From: Buddleja alternifolia
Lineage: Eukaryota > Streptophyta > Magnoliopsida > Lamiales > Scrophulariaceae
Length of the DNA: 64,000 bases
Direction: 5' to 3'
NCBI GenBank assembly: GCA_019426215.1
Contig: CM033401.1
Location: forward strand, 8,251,134 to 8,315,133
Within the stretch, counting starts at the first letter, position 1, and each line of letters starts with the position of its first letter. This document shows, piece after piece, positions 1 to 10,622 of this stretch. Made by a program: the position numbers and the translations under genes. The notes beneath the pieces were generated by a model. That model searched no databases. It worked only from the letters and a program-made list of their open reading frames with translations, and was not told the DNA's origin.

Positions 1-1052
1 TATTCTTCCCTGCAAAATCATTAGTTAGATTCAAATTAGTTAGCAAACACTGGCATTCCCTCATCTCCGATTCGTCCTTCTCCGAACTCCACACTCTTCG
101 CCACCGCCACGGCCCCAAACCTCAACCCTCCTTCCTCCTCCGTTCTACCACATCGCAGTTCTTTCATTTTGATCCCACCGTTAAAAAGTTAACCACGTTC
201 CGTTTCAAATTCCCCTTTGTGAATATTTTGCAATCTTGCAATGGATTAATATTGTTGGAGGGCAAAAATACTCAATATGGCCGCAAAAACTACTACATTT
301 ACAATCCCGCCACAATGCAGTCAAGGAAATTGTTGATTGATGATGCGGAAAAGAAAACTTTTTCTGGACTTTGCTTAGTCTTTAATCCATCGAAATCATA
401 TCATTACCAGGTGATTTGCTTTAGAAAAGATAAGAACATCAATTGGCCTGAACTAGGGGAATGGTTTGAAGTGTATGATTCTGAGACTCATACATGGATA
501 TATGGCCGTAAAACTACTTATACTAGACCTAACACTTACTGCAATGGGGTTTACTGTAATGGTGACATTTTTTATATTCGACTCCGTCCCAGGCCGTTGT
601 GTTTCGTTCCCAATGATGACTTCTACTCTGTTAGTAAAATTCCCAGAATTCGATCTCCAGGAGAGAAAAGGACCTGTGTGATGGAATCAAATGGATATTT
701 GCATTATATGGTGCAATCTTTGCATATGGACAAGAAGTATATATGTGTATATGAGATGAATGAAGATTATTATAGTTGGTTTGTAAAGTATCGTGTTGAT
801 CTCAATCCGGTTTCAGCTACATTTGGGAATAATGGGAAAGCAATCACTGTGCTTGGTATAATTAGAGGAGAGAAGGAAGAAGACACGACATTGTTGTTTC
901 ATGTTCCTGGGAAGATAATGTTGTACAGGTTTTTCAATGAGATTTTCGAGGTTTTGGTTGATTTTACAAGGGAAATATATTATCAGGGGGGGATATTACA
1001 GTTTGGATCCAAGGATTCATACCAGTTCGTCGAGACTCTTGTTCCTGTTTGA
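1..1052 (+). CDS. F-box protein (At5g07610-like), 5' end outside window
   Basis: The open frame enters at the window edge (codons start at position 3) and runs 349 residues to a TGA at 1050-1052. It opens inside an F-box (PAKSLVRFKLVSKHWHSL), the Skp1-binding module of SCF ubiquitin ligases. An F-box-associated beta-propeller-like region follows, with the markers SCNGLILL, YYIYNPAT, LVFNPSKSYHYQV, VYEMNEDYYSWFVKY and LLFHVPGKIMLYRF. This is the layout of the large plant F-box family resembling At5g07610, usually about 400 aa, so roughly 35-50 N-terminal residues are missing only because the window starts here. The GTG at 219 is not the start. By family role it would select substrates for ubiquitination; the target is unknown. 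There is no intron in the visible part. A broken paralogue lies at 5430-5834. Confidence 0.85.
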   Translation, partial: FFPAKSLVRFKLVSKHWHSLISDSSFSELHTLRHRHGPKPQPSFLLRSTTSQFFHFDPTVKKLTTFRFKFPFVNILQSCNGLILLEGKNTQYGRKNYYIYNPATMQSRKLLIDDAEKKTFSGLCLVFNPSKSYHYQVICFRKDKNINWPELGEWFEVYDSETHTWIYGRKTTYTRPNTYCNGVYCNGDIFYIRLRPRPLCFVPNDDFYSVSKIPRIRSPGEKRTCVMESNGYLHYMVQSLHMDKKYICVYEMNEDYYSWFVKYRVDLNPVSATFGNNGKAITVLGIIRGEKEEDTTLLFHVPGKIMLYRFFNEIFEVLVDFTREIYYQGGILQFGSKDSYQFVETLVPV

Positions 1053-2175
1053 TCTTTTTCGACTTTATAAGTTAACTTAATTGTAAGGATGGCTAGCTTT
1101 ATCTTTGTTCATTGTGAATGACTAGTAGTTTTGGCAATCTAGTTGGAATGGTGGATTATATCCTTTTTATCCTCCTGATATAGTAACATGGTTTTTTGCA
1201 TAGCGTGTTTGTTTGTTGTTCATTTCTAGCTAAAAGTCGATAATCATTTACAGTTAGAGTTTGCAAACACTCCTTATTTTTAATAATATATAATTATTGT
1301 GATTATGTCGGGATTCAAAGTCCTATGAAAAAAAACAGAATCACTATGTTTAGACATGTGTTGTGCTTTTCTCCATTTTGAAATTGACTAATGCTTGGGT
1401 TTGGGTGAGGATGGGGTGTGCCCTGGTCTATGTGGATGGCTTGGTGGTATTTAGGCTTGTTATTATTCTATTTATAAATAACATAAAAATAATAAAAATA
1501 AGTTCTAATTTTGAAATGTTTTTCACGATTGGGCCCAGGATGTAAGTACTCAATACTACATATTGGACTCAGAACTCATTTTGGACACAAAACTCATCTA
1601 AACCAAATGGACCCCAACCCAAAGATAATTGAAAAATCAAAATGTTCCAGACCTAGCCCATCCCAAAATTTATTGGGTAAGGGTGGACATATCGGCCCAA
1701 AATTATATTGTGATCTCTAATTTTGATTATTCCAAATCTTCTATAAGACAATTGTGTAACACTTTTTTGTTATACTCTTGATAGTTAGTTTAGTTGTATC
1801 AGCTTTCACTTTTGTGTGAGAGGTTTTGAGTTCAATTTCAGGCTATCACAAGTTGTGACTTTTCTCTCTTTATTTGGAGTCTTATATGGCATGTGTGGCC
1901 CATAATTAAAAACTTTCGATCAAGTTTTTCGTGTCAGGGTATCCCCTTCATCTAGAATTAAAAAAAAAAACATTTTTTGTTATACTTTTCAAAGTTAATC
2001 CTAACTTTTGGATTTTTGGAATAAAAAGTTTGTAAAATGAATTTTGCGATTGAAAAGTATTTTGATGTATTTCTTGGATACAAATATTTATTTTAGGGGA
2101 GTTTAATTATTTTTTCCCTTTTTTTGTTTTTGTTACATATCTCACCATTAGTGAGATCATATGTTTAATGTTAGC
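1053..2175. other. F-box 3' flank and spacer
   Basis: AT-rich sequence downstream of the F-box gene with no credible coding frame. The first 200 bases are the 3' flank shared with the second copy. A degenerate SINE lies at about 1782-1965. Nothing else is recognisable. Confidence 0.6.
1782..1965 (+). mobile_element. Degenerate tRNA-derived SINE
   Basis: This stretch shares its order of motifs with the better preserved SINE at 37082-37275: a tRNA-like head, gtgagaggt followed by a B-box-like gagttcaattt, then cacaagttgtg, and a tail ending in gggtatccccttcat and an A-run. The promoter boxes are decayed. Confidence 0.5.
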
Positions 2176-3668
2176 TAGAGGTGCACGCGGTCCGATTTTT
2201 GCTGTATTTTTATAAAATTTATACCGTACCAATAATTGTGGTTTTAGAACAACTAATACCAAAATTTGACTTTTTGAAACCTATACCATCGTACTCGTTA
2301 TGGTAGGGTAGGGTTTTGAGCTATTTTTACTATATAGATCACATGATTTATCTTGTATTATCATGTCCACTTTTTATGCAAAAAAACTCAAGAAAAATTA
2401 TCTATACAATACACTAAAAAGAACAAATCTCATCTCTCATCTCAATGCATGGTTTTTTTTTGCACTTTTGTTCATAGCAAAAAAAAAAAAGGGAAACAAG
2501 AAGGGAAAAAAAACTAGACTTTGTAATAGAATTTTTTTAGAATGAGAATCGATTACCTTATTCTTAGAGTTAATATGTTCTCTTTCCCTTGAGAAATGTG
2601 GTTGTAAGTTGGTTGTTAACTAACTACTACAAAAAAAAATTAAGGGATAATGGCAGACATCCCCCTCAGTTATGAGGTGATGTATACTTTGTCCCCTAAC
2701 TTATTGAAATGTGTACTTTGCCCCCTCACTTATCATAAAATGTGCACTTCATTACCTCGGGCAGCTCGAGCAGGGGCAAAGTGCTACAAAACACATAAGT
2801 GAGGGGGCAAAATGCTACAAAAATACATAAGTCAGGGGGCAAAGTGCTACAAAAACACATAAGTCAGGGAGCAAAAGTTCAATTTTTATGATAAGTGTGG
2901 TGCCCGAATCTGTGCGAACTGCCCGAGGGAGTGAAGTGCACATTTTATGATAAGTGAGGGGGCAAAGTGCACATTTCAATAAGTTAGGGAGCAAAGTGCA
3001 CATCACCCCATAACTGAGAGGGGTGTTTGTTATTATCCCAAAAATTAAAAACAATTGCCAAACTAAATAAAGATTAAAATGATAAGCATGTAAACTTTTA
3101 CAATAATAGCTGGAATTATTATAATTGAGCGACTTTTGAACCCAACTACCATAAAAACTATGGAGATTCAAATTCTTGTGTTTTCTACCTCAGCCCCGTC
3201 TGTTTCCTCAAGTATGTGTTATAGTCAAATTCACATTCTTAATGTTAGTATTATGATTTAGAGTCTAGATTTGAAATAATTATAGAATATAATTTTTATC
3301 TATTTTTTAATTAATTATCAACTCTAGTAGAATCTACTTAATTTTTCATATTTCTAAAACATCACACATTCCCACAAGTTTTGGTAAGAAATCAATTTCT
3401 TATATATTTGTATCTATAAATCCTAAAAGTATACAAATAACATATAATAAATAGTTATATATATATATATATCCCTAATATATACATACGGTCCGGTACG
3501 ATTTTTTATCGATATTGAATTTCTAAAACTTAAACCATACCAAAATATTCGGTATGGTACCGGCTCGTATTAAAACCTATAAATTTTAGTTAAAAAATTA
3601 TTATTTCGGTACAATATAGTACGGTACGATCGATATAGTACAGTTTTCGAAAATCATGAACACCTCCA
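2176..3668. mobile_element. Possible hAT-type element, interrupted
   Basis: The ends are similar inverted sequences (TAGAGGTGCACG on the left, the complement of CATGAACACCTCCA on the right). The flanks are aatgttagc and aattgttagc, an imperfect 8-9 bp target duplication as in hAT elements. Both subterminal regions carry degenerate CGGTACGGT-like repeats. No transposase is present. A MULE-type MITE sits inside at 2644-3039. The boundaries are an inference. Confidence 0.4.
2644..3039. mobile_element. Mutator-type MITE with 9-bp target duplication
   Basis: A 396-bp non-coding foldback element. The arms start GGGATAATGGCAGACA and end with the near complement TGTTTGTTATTATCCC, and complementarity continues for more than 100 bp. 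It is flanked by perfect 9-bp direct repeats AAAAATTAA (2635-2643 and 3040-3048), the size typical of Mutator-like elements. The middle contains short tandem repeats of a ggggcaaagtgctacaaaa unit. Confidence 0.8.
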
Positions 3669-4506
3669 AATTGTTAGCTGATCTTCACCGTTTTTGGTGC
3701 GAGGCGTTCAGTGTAAAGAAATGTTTTGGTCTATCATAATTACTCATGAAATTAGATTTATTTCTCATTACACGTTATTGCATTTTTATATTTTTAAAAC
3801 TTATATGTATCCAATGAATAAAGTTATCATAAAAACACAAAAGAAAATGACAAATTGATAACGAAGCGTGATGGTTCCTCGGCCCCACAACTACCATTTC
3901 AAGAGAAATCACACTTCTACTCTTCAAGTTTAGTCACTTGTTCACTTTCAATCCTCCACTTATGGCAAAATTGAGATTATAATCTTGTAAGAAATAGGGT
4001 GTTATTTTTCTTTATTTAGCACCAACAATCATTGCCAATATAAGTATTATGTTTTTTTAAAATAATTTTTTCAAGTTAAGAACTAAGTTTACCCAAAAAC
4101 AATTATTGAAAAACGACATATATCGGCAGGTGACCATCTCAATTTGAGAGTACCGAATTTCAATGTAAAACACCATGTGCACATATGGGATTAAAAATGT
4201 GGTCTCGCACTAACTTGCAAAATTGAAATTATAATGTTAGTCTAATTTTAAAATTGAACATTCACCTCGAGAAAAAATTATTTTGCAATTTAAGTCTTCG
4301 TGAGAAATGACATTTATCTTTTTTGACTTCATTTTAAAATCAATCAATATTAAAAATCTTGTGCCGAACACATGACCTGTTTTTGACAAAATTCAAATCT
4401 TCCACTTACTTATCCATAAACTAGAAAAGTTAGTACATTGACATAAGCAATGTGAGTGTATTTTTCTTTTCTTTTCTTTCTCAAATAAAAAACATAATCC
4501 GGTAAC

Positions 4507-5067
4507 GGGAAATTACATTTTTGGTCTCATATGTTTGACCCTTTTTAATTTTGATCTCATTTATTATGAGCCTCTCATATTGTGTCCTGCAACTTACAAA
4601 AAATTTCATATTTGGTCTCAACCGAATTTTCCTTCTAAAATTAACTGTCAACTACGTTATTCAACAATTTCACCGATTTTTATGGGTGTTTTAATTTGTG
4701 TGTGAGTGACGCATGATATTAAATATGAATCTCGTGATACTAAACATAATTCTTGTGTGAATACATTCACGCACAAATCCTTCCCAAAAAAAGGGTAAAA
4801 AAAATTGACTAACAGAGTTGAACGTTAAACTTTGGAAGGACAATTCGGTTAGAATTAAATATGAGAATTTCTAAAATTTAAGTTGAGTGCATTTGTGCAC
4901 GAATCCTTCCAAAAAAATGTCGAAATTTTGACTAACGGAGTCTACCATTAAACTTTGAAAGAAAAATTTGATTGGGATCAGATATACTAATTTTTAAAAG
5001 TACAGTACACAATATAAGAAACCCATAATGAATTGGAAAGGGCCTCAACAAAAAAATAATTTTTCCC
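4507..5067. mobile_element. Long-TIR non-autonomous element
   Basis: The left arm starts GGGAAATTACATTTTTGG and the right arm ends ATAATTTTTCCC. The arms stay roughly complementary for about 170 bp, with one end reading rightward as a TTGGTCTCA-type text. It has no coding capacity. Related copies occur at 41027-41499 and about 41650-41895. A clean target duplication was not found. Confidence 0.55.
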
Positions 5068-5245
5068 ATTAAGTGAATATCTTCCCCTCGAAAGAAGATT
5101 AATTTGAACGTAACACCTTTTTACTAACATATTGTGTTTTGAATGTTTAAGCGTCTAGCTTTTGAGTTAGGATTAATCCAAAAAAATTAGTTGAATTTTT
5201 CATATTTCTATAAGTTTCTTTCAACTTTTACTTCAGTGAACCTAT

Positions 5246-5412
5246 GATGCACCGATACGGACACGGGACACGGATACGTGAATTTTTTTAAAATTTAGTA
5301 CACAGACACTGCTAAGACACGAATGTTAATGTGTTTTGTTTTTCTCAATAGCTGAACAAGGAGCGTGTCTGACACTGTACGGGATAATTTTTCAGAGTGT
5401 CCGTATATCATA
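5246..5412. mobile_element. Short hairpin MITE upstream of F-box copy
   Basis: A 165-bp segment rich in cggacacggg / gtgtccgtat motifs that are complementary between its ends. This is a common kind of small inverted-repeat element in plants. It ends less than 20 bp before the ATG at 5430, so it replaces the native upstream region of that F-box copy. Confidence 0.4.
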
Positions 5413-5429
5413 AGTCACAACAAAGAGTG

Positions 5430-5834
5430 ATGAATTCCAAAAGGTCACCATCCCTAAGTTCAGCAGCTATAATAAACGGCAACGACGATTTACTGTTGGT
5501 AATCCTCCAACTTCTCCTTACAAAATCATTAATTAGATTCAAATCAGTAAGCAAACAGTGGCATTTTAAGTATCTTGTTGATCTCAATTTGGTTTCAGCT
5601 ATATTTCGGAATGCAGGGAAAGCAATCACTGTGCTAGGTATAATTAGAGGAGAAAAGGAAGAAAACTCGATTTTGTTGTTTCATGTGCCTAGGAAGACAA
5701 TGTTGTACAGGTTTTTTGATGAGATGTTTGAGGTGTTGGTTGATTTTACAAGGGAAGTGTATTATCAGGAGGGGATATTACAATTTGGATCCAAGGATTC
5801 GTACTAGTTCATCGAGACTCTTGTTCATGTTTGA
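5430..5834 (+). pseudogene. F-box paralogue with internal deletion and early stop
   Basis: A copy of the gene at 1-1052. The ATG at 5430 is followed by a recognisable F-box (NDDLLLVILQLLLTKSLIRF, then KSVSKQWH). The reading then jumps to the C-terminal end (VDLNLVSAIFRNAGKAITVL onward). The part matching about 57-785 of the intact gene is missing, about 726 bp, which keeps the frame. The intact gene's CAG codon after SKDSY is TAG here (5805-5807), ten codons before the equivalent of the normal stop at 5832-5834. The product would be 125 aa: an F-box plus a short tail without most of the substrate-binding region. It could be a decaying pseudogene, or a mini F-box protein that binds Skp1 without substrate; the early stop and lost domain favour decay. 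Confidence 0.75.
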
Positions 5835-6712
5835 TCTTTTTTCTACTTTATAGGCTAGATTTGAAGGTTGGCTTTATTTTATTTTTTTCATTTTGAATGA
5901 CTATTAGTTTTGGCACTCTAGTTGTAATGTATCTGATATTGTAAGATATCACTTATAAGTCAAAGGGCAAGAATACAATGAAAATATGATTCGGACAAAA
6001 CTCACATTGCTAATGGAGGATGAATACGAAAAATTACAATAAATATATTGAATGATGAATAGTATCTTCTTAAGAAGCTAAAAGTGACATTTATAGATTT
6101 AGGGTTACACGCCATCTCAATGAGCTATTTGACCTATCTCGATATTAGGTAATCAGATGCGGGGTCGATGCACCTGACCCTATGTGACATGTAAGGTCAA
6201 AATTATTGCAGCGGATCAAACTGGTCGGGTTGATTACACTACCCAACCCAGTGAGGACGACATTTTGGTAATGAGATATGGTATGTTTAAGCCCATGTCA
6301 ATATCCTTCTTATAATTTATCAAAAAAATATATATATATCCTTCTTATCCTCTTGAATAGTAACATGGTTTGCATGTTTGGTGGTTGTTCATTGCTAGTT
6401 TGAGTTAACAAATTAGCTTTAGTTCTGTTCAGCCACATTGAAATCGAATCACCAATTGTTTTTATATTACATTAGCGTAATATAAATAGCCCACACATCT
6501 GGTTATCTAAATCATGGGGCCTCAGTCTTACCACTAAACTAAATTAGCTTTAGTTCTGTTCAGCCATATTGAAATTAGTTTTAATTAATTGCGTAAATGG
6601 TTATGCTTGGTTAGATTATTTTGGGATTTGAAGTTCCATGATTTTAATAACTATTATTTAGATATATTGCATGTATACTTTCCTCTCATTTCCCCCTCTC
6701 TATGAAGTTTAA

Positions 6713-6868
6713 TGGATCATACTTGGGCTCCCGGGACTCAATGTCTTGGGATGATCTACACCATCATATGTATATACGATGGTGTACCCCCCACCTCCAT
6801 ATATATATATACATGCGAGGTGGAGATCACTCGTGGTTCCAGATTCCGAGAGTCACTAATTATGACCC
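6713..6868. mobile_element. Hairpin MITE (family also at 31596)
   Basis: The arms carry ggatcatacttgggctcccg on the left and gagtcactaattatgaccc on the right, with an inner inverted pair gatctacaccatc / gatggtgta and ccacctccatatat / atatatacatgcgaggtgg. A relative with the same arms lies at 31596-31744 in the glutaredoxin gene. Confidence 0.55.
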
Positions 6869-6961
6869 AAAGTTCACTAGTGCCTGGTTTGGGGTTGGGG
6901 TTGGTTTGTCTTGGGAGTTGTCGTTGGTGTCTAAACTTTGTTATTATTGTACTTATAGATA

Positions 6962-7220
6962 GAAAAAATTGCACACAGACCCTCTAATTTATTGTGTAAC
7001 TATCAAAACCACCCTCACACTTATTGGAATTACCAACACACTCTCATAAGGAGTCTATTTGTAAGGTTTAAATGGGTAAAAATGTAAGAATTTTTTAATA
7101 CAAAAGTGGGTGTGTAATTATAAGAAATTATTAACATGAAGGGGTATATTGACAATTTCTAATAAAGTAGGGAGTTTTGATAATTACATAATAGGTTAGA
7201 AGTTTGTGTGTAATTTTCCC
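6962..7220. mobile_element. TIR MITE (family also at 29880 and 39610)
   Basis: The left arm is gaaaaaattgcacacagacc, the right arm is ggtgtgtaattttccc-like, and the inner arms are tgtgtaactatcaaaac and gttttgataattacat. It is non-coding. Two more members lie at 29880-30140 and 39610-39856. Confidence 0.6.
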
Positions 7221-8503
7221 TTATAAATAATGTAAGTATAATAAGATAAGATTGTGAAATGTTTTTTTGGGTTGGACATAAGATGAAAAAACTGAGAAAA
7301 CATCTTAAACACGGTCAGAATATCTCTTGGATTCAGTTATAATCCATTTGGACCCAAAACTAACTCCATGAAACTAACTCAAGATAGAAAGGATCTATCT
7401 TGGATTCAGTTACAATATTTTCATCTTAGATTTTGATCACTCCCAATCATTTGTAACACAATCTAGAAGTATTTTCTATTATAACTCACTGTTGTTGTGA
7501 GACACCGGTTTCGGTAAATGTTTTGGTTTGATTTACTCATAAACAGAAAATTCTAATATAGGTCGGGTTCATTGGAGTCGGTTCATCTAACACTATTTTT
7601 TATTTAGATTATTTTTGCTATTTTGTTTCTGCATTCGATGTTGTTTGTTGCACCGGCTCCATTAAACTCGATGTGTGTTAGAATCACCCACGAATGTAGA
7701 TTTATTTCTCGTGGCGCATTGCTACATCTTTTTTCTTAAACTTATATCAGTTACATGTGTCCAGTGAATAAAGTCTTCATAAAAATACAAAAGAAATGAC
7801 AAATGGCTAATGAAGCTGATGGTTCATCAGCCCCACAGGCCACAACTACCACTTTAAGAGAAATTACAATTTTAGTCTTCAAATTTTGTCACTTATTCAC
7901 TTTCAGTCCCATGCTTACGGCAAAATTGCAACTATAATTTTGTAAGTAAAGGGGACTAGGGGAGTACTTATTTTTCTTTATTTAATAACAATATAATTGG
8001 TAATATATGTAATATGTTCTTTTAAAAATTTCAAGCTTAAGCATAAATTTCACCAAAAAGAAATGATAGAAAAGTGACATGTGTCAAACACGTGACCATC
8101 TCAATTGAAAAATTTCCATTTTAGAGGCAAGATAACACATATTATGCACCAGGCAACAAAAATATGATCTCGTTAACTTGCACATACTAAAATTCACTTT
8201 TTGCTAAGTTACAAAACTAAAAATGATTATTCACCTAACAGAAAGTTGCAATTTGAGACTTATAAATCGTGACTAGTGAGATTTCCTGTCTTCTCGTTCT
8301 GAAATATAAAATTATTCAATACTAAAAGTCATGTGCCGATCATGTGACTTTTTTTAATCTCAAAATTCCCCACTGATCACATGACTTTTTCGGGCTAATT
8401 TCAATATACACCCACATTGTTTATTGACATAAACAATGTGGGTGTATTTTTTCTCATTTATTTTCTCAAAATTAAAAAGAAAAAAACATAATCCGGTAAA
8501 TAA

Positions 8504-10121
8504 AGGGAAAATTGTACTTTTGGTCCCACAAAATAGCTAAGTGCGCACTATTGGTCTCAAACTTTACGGAACTTGCACATTTAGTCCTGACCATTAAAAA
8601 ATTGACGAAAACCATTTATCTACTTTTGAAAATTGCATGAGACCTCCAGAAAATATGTAAAACCTGCAAACTCGCCCTCCCCTTGGTTTTAAATATGTTT
8701 TTCCTAATTTTTTTTTCTTTTTTTTTCCTTTTCGCTCTTCTTCCCTTATGCTTCCCCTAGGTTCCAACAGACCAACTCCCTGGCCACTAACCTACCTTCA
8801 CCTTTCTTTAAGATTTTTTTTTATTTCTAAAACAAAATTGATCTTTTAGTCTTTTTTTTTTAAAGATTTTTTTCTGATTAGTTTATTTTGTTTAATATTC
8901 TTTAATTGATTTTTTTTAAAAAAAATCTGACGTTTTCTTATTACTCTTACTTTTGATTGAATTTTTTGAATTTTAGAAATTCTGAGTTTGTCTTTTTATT
9001 TTTTTTTAAAAATAAATCTAACTTTTTCTTATTTTTGATAGAGTCTTTTGATTTTTTCGAAATTTCAAGTTTTTTTTTCTTTCTGATTCTTTCTTAGAAA
9101 TGTTTTAAGAACAAGAAAACTCAGATTTTTTCAAAAAAAATTAATAAAAAAATATATATTAAACATTAAGAAAAAAAGAAAAAAATCATAAACAAAATAA
9201 TTAAAATTCAGAAAAATAAGAAATATTGGAAACACAAATAAAACAAATCAGGAAAATAGGACAAAAAGTTTGACAAGCCAAAATAGTTGAGACAAATATG
9301 AAAAAAATAGAAAACAAATCTGAGAATTAAAAAAAAAATAAGAAAAAACCTAGCAAAAATCAAAGAAAATACATCAAAAAGGTGGAAGCGTGGCAACGTC
9401 AGGTGGAGATGCAATCTAGGCGAACAATTGGTAGCTAGACGATAGAGATTCGAAGGTGGCATCTCAATTTCGGGTGGGTACGCGATAGTTTGTCGCAATT
9501 TGGCGTGGAGAGATTTGGGTGAAATTTTGTGATGGCGATGTTGGATCCGAGCAAAGTTGTATGTACGGCGGGCGTTTGTGGCAAGAGCGGAACGGTGGAG
9601 ACGTGTTACAGAAAAGTATTCCTAAGAATTTGGTCAGTTGCAACATAGAGGAAGAAGGGGGAAAAGGGGAAAGAAGAAAGAAAAACCAAAAAAAAAATGA
9701 ATAAGAATAAATATATTTAAGACCAGGGGAAGTTTTCAAGTTTTTCATAATTTTGGGGGGTCTTTTGCAGTTTTCAAAAGTGGACTAATAGCTTTCGTCA
9801 ATTTTGTAACGCCCAAATCGGGCAATTTTATGCCAGATCAGGTGCATTGGAACCGATGTACTTAGCACCACGCATTTGGGGTGGGGTGGGTGGTTTTCAT
9901 CACCCAACGCCCATGCAAAAACCGTCCACCCCACTATAAATATGTGACGCTAAGTACACCTACTCTAATACACTCGATCTGACATAATCTCACACCACCC
10001 AAAACTCAATTTGCATCAAAATTTCATCATAAGGCATTAATTGTGCAAGTTCCGTAAATTTTGGAATCAATAATGCGCAACTAGCTATTTTTAGAGACTA
10101 AAACGTGCAATTTTTCCTGTG
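8504..10121. mobile_element. Long-TIR foldback (Mutator-like) element upstream of LSD1
   Basis: The left arm starts AGGGAAAATTGTACTTTTGG. The right arm ends as its complement (CGTGCAATTTTTCCTGTG), and pairing continues through TTTACGGAACTTGCAC and a region around ttgacgaaa. The flanks ggtaaataa and agtaaataa match 8 of 9 bases, a Mutator-sized target duplication. The centre is long T-rich (8700-9100) then A-rich (9100-9360) DNA that can also pair. Open frames at 9208-9748 are low-complexity and match nothing I know. A second hairpin element is nested at 9829-9989. Confidence 0.6.
9829..9989. mobile_element. Nested hairpin MITE
   Basis: Inverted arms: tgccagatcaggtgcattgg and gtacttagc on the left, with gctaagtac and actcgatctgacata on the right. 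It interrupts the right arm of the 8504-10121 element. It contains ctataaatatg, but that lies inside the element and probably is not a gene promoter. Confidence 0.5.
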
Positions 10122-10140
10122 AGTAAATAATGAAAAGCCA

Positions 10141-10262
10141 CCCCACCGGGCCCCACCCCACGACCATTACTACTACTACTACAGTACTACCCCTACCCCA
10201 CGCCCACCACACCCCACCCCACCCCACCCCACCCCCACAACCATTACTACCACTACCCCATA
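10141..10262. repeat. Pyrimidine-rich CCCCA simple repeat
   Basis: Cytosine-rich on the plus strand with repeats of CCCCA, CACCC and ACTACT, unlike the AT-rich surroundings. It lies 360-480 bp upstream of the LSD1-type start codon. Confidence 0.7.
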
Positions 10263-10622
10263 TACGAGTGAAAAGACTTGAGAAGAATATGCCAAACACA
10301 CGCCTTCGCTTCCTTTTTCTTGTTCAACACCGCCAGATAGAATTCCGATTCCATTTGGTTGGGTTTCAATAAATTCTTATAAAAAATCCCATCTTCATCG
10401 CACATGAATTGTGAAGCCCATCTGCTCCTGCTGTTCTTATAATTGTATCATATATACATATATATATATATATATTAATTTATCGGTGAGTGTTAACAAA
10501 ATCCAATCTTTTTGGATGAATTTATATGGGTTTCTTTTTTAAGGTTATCATTTAACCTTTTTTTTGATATCGAATTTGGATTTTGGAAATGTTTTAGTGT
10601 GAGAGAGAGAGAGAGAGGAATA

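Larger units (their letters stand above)
1..4507. repeat. Segmental duplication, block A
   Basis: This block holds the intact F-box gene and its 3' flank. Diverged matches in the same order occur in block B: the gene tail (780-1052 with 5570-5834), the 3' flank (about 1100-1235 with 5878-6410), a stretch near 1505-1640 with 7255-7400, and 3680-4506 with about 7650-8500. Both blocks end in the same sequence, cataatccggtaa. Block A is longer because it also contains the transposons at 2176-3668. Confidence 0.7.
5430..8503. repeat. Segmental duplication, block B
   Basis: Second copy of block A: deleted F-box gene, 3' flank and about 2.6 kb of spacer, ending in cataatccggtaaa. Similarity is clear but patchy with many indels (for example the ggttc-tc-gccccaca text at 3872 and 7822), so the duplication is not recent. 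Confidence 0.7.
5835..8503. other. Spacer with two small MITEs
   Basis: AT-rich sequence without a supported gene. It holds hairpin elements at 6713-6868 and 6962-7220. The remainder matches the spacer of block A. Confidence 0.6.

Noticed and set aside
219..1052. Start of the first F-box gene at 219
   Set aside because: It is a GTG codon; the frame and F-box homology continue upstream to the window edge.
9208..9748. Two minus-strand frames of 94-96 aa as a captured gene inside the foldback element
   Set aside because: Mostly Phe/Leu from T-rich DNA; no motif recognised, so gene capture could not be supported here.
10081..10372. Gly/Val- or His/Pro/Thr-rich frames near 10.2 kb
   Set aside because: Direct translation of the CCCCA simple repeat.
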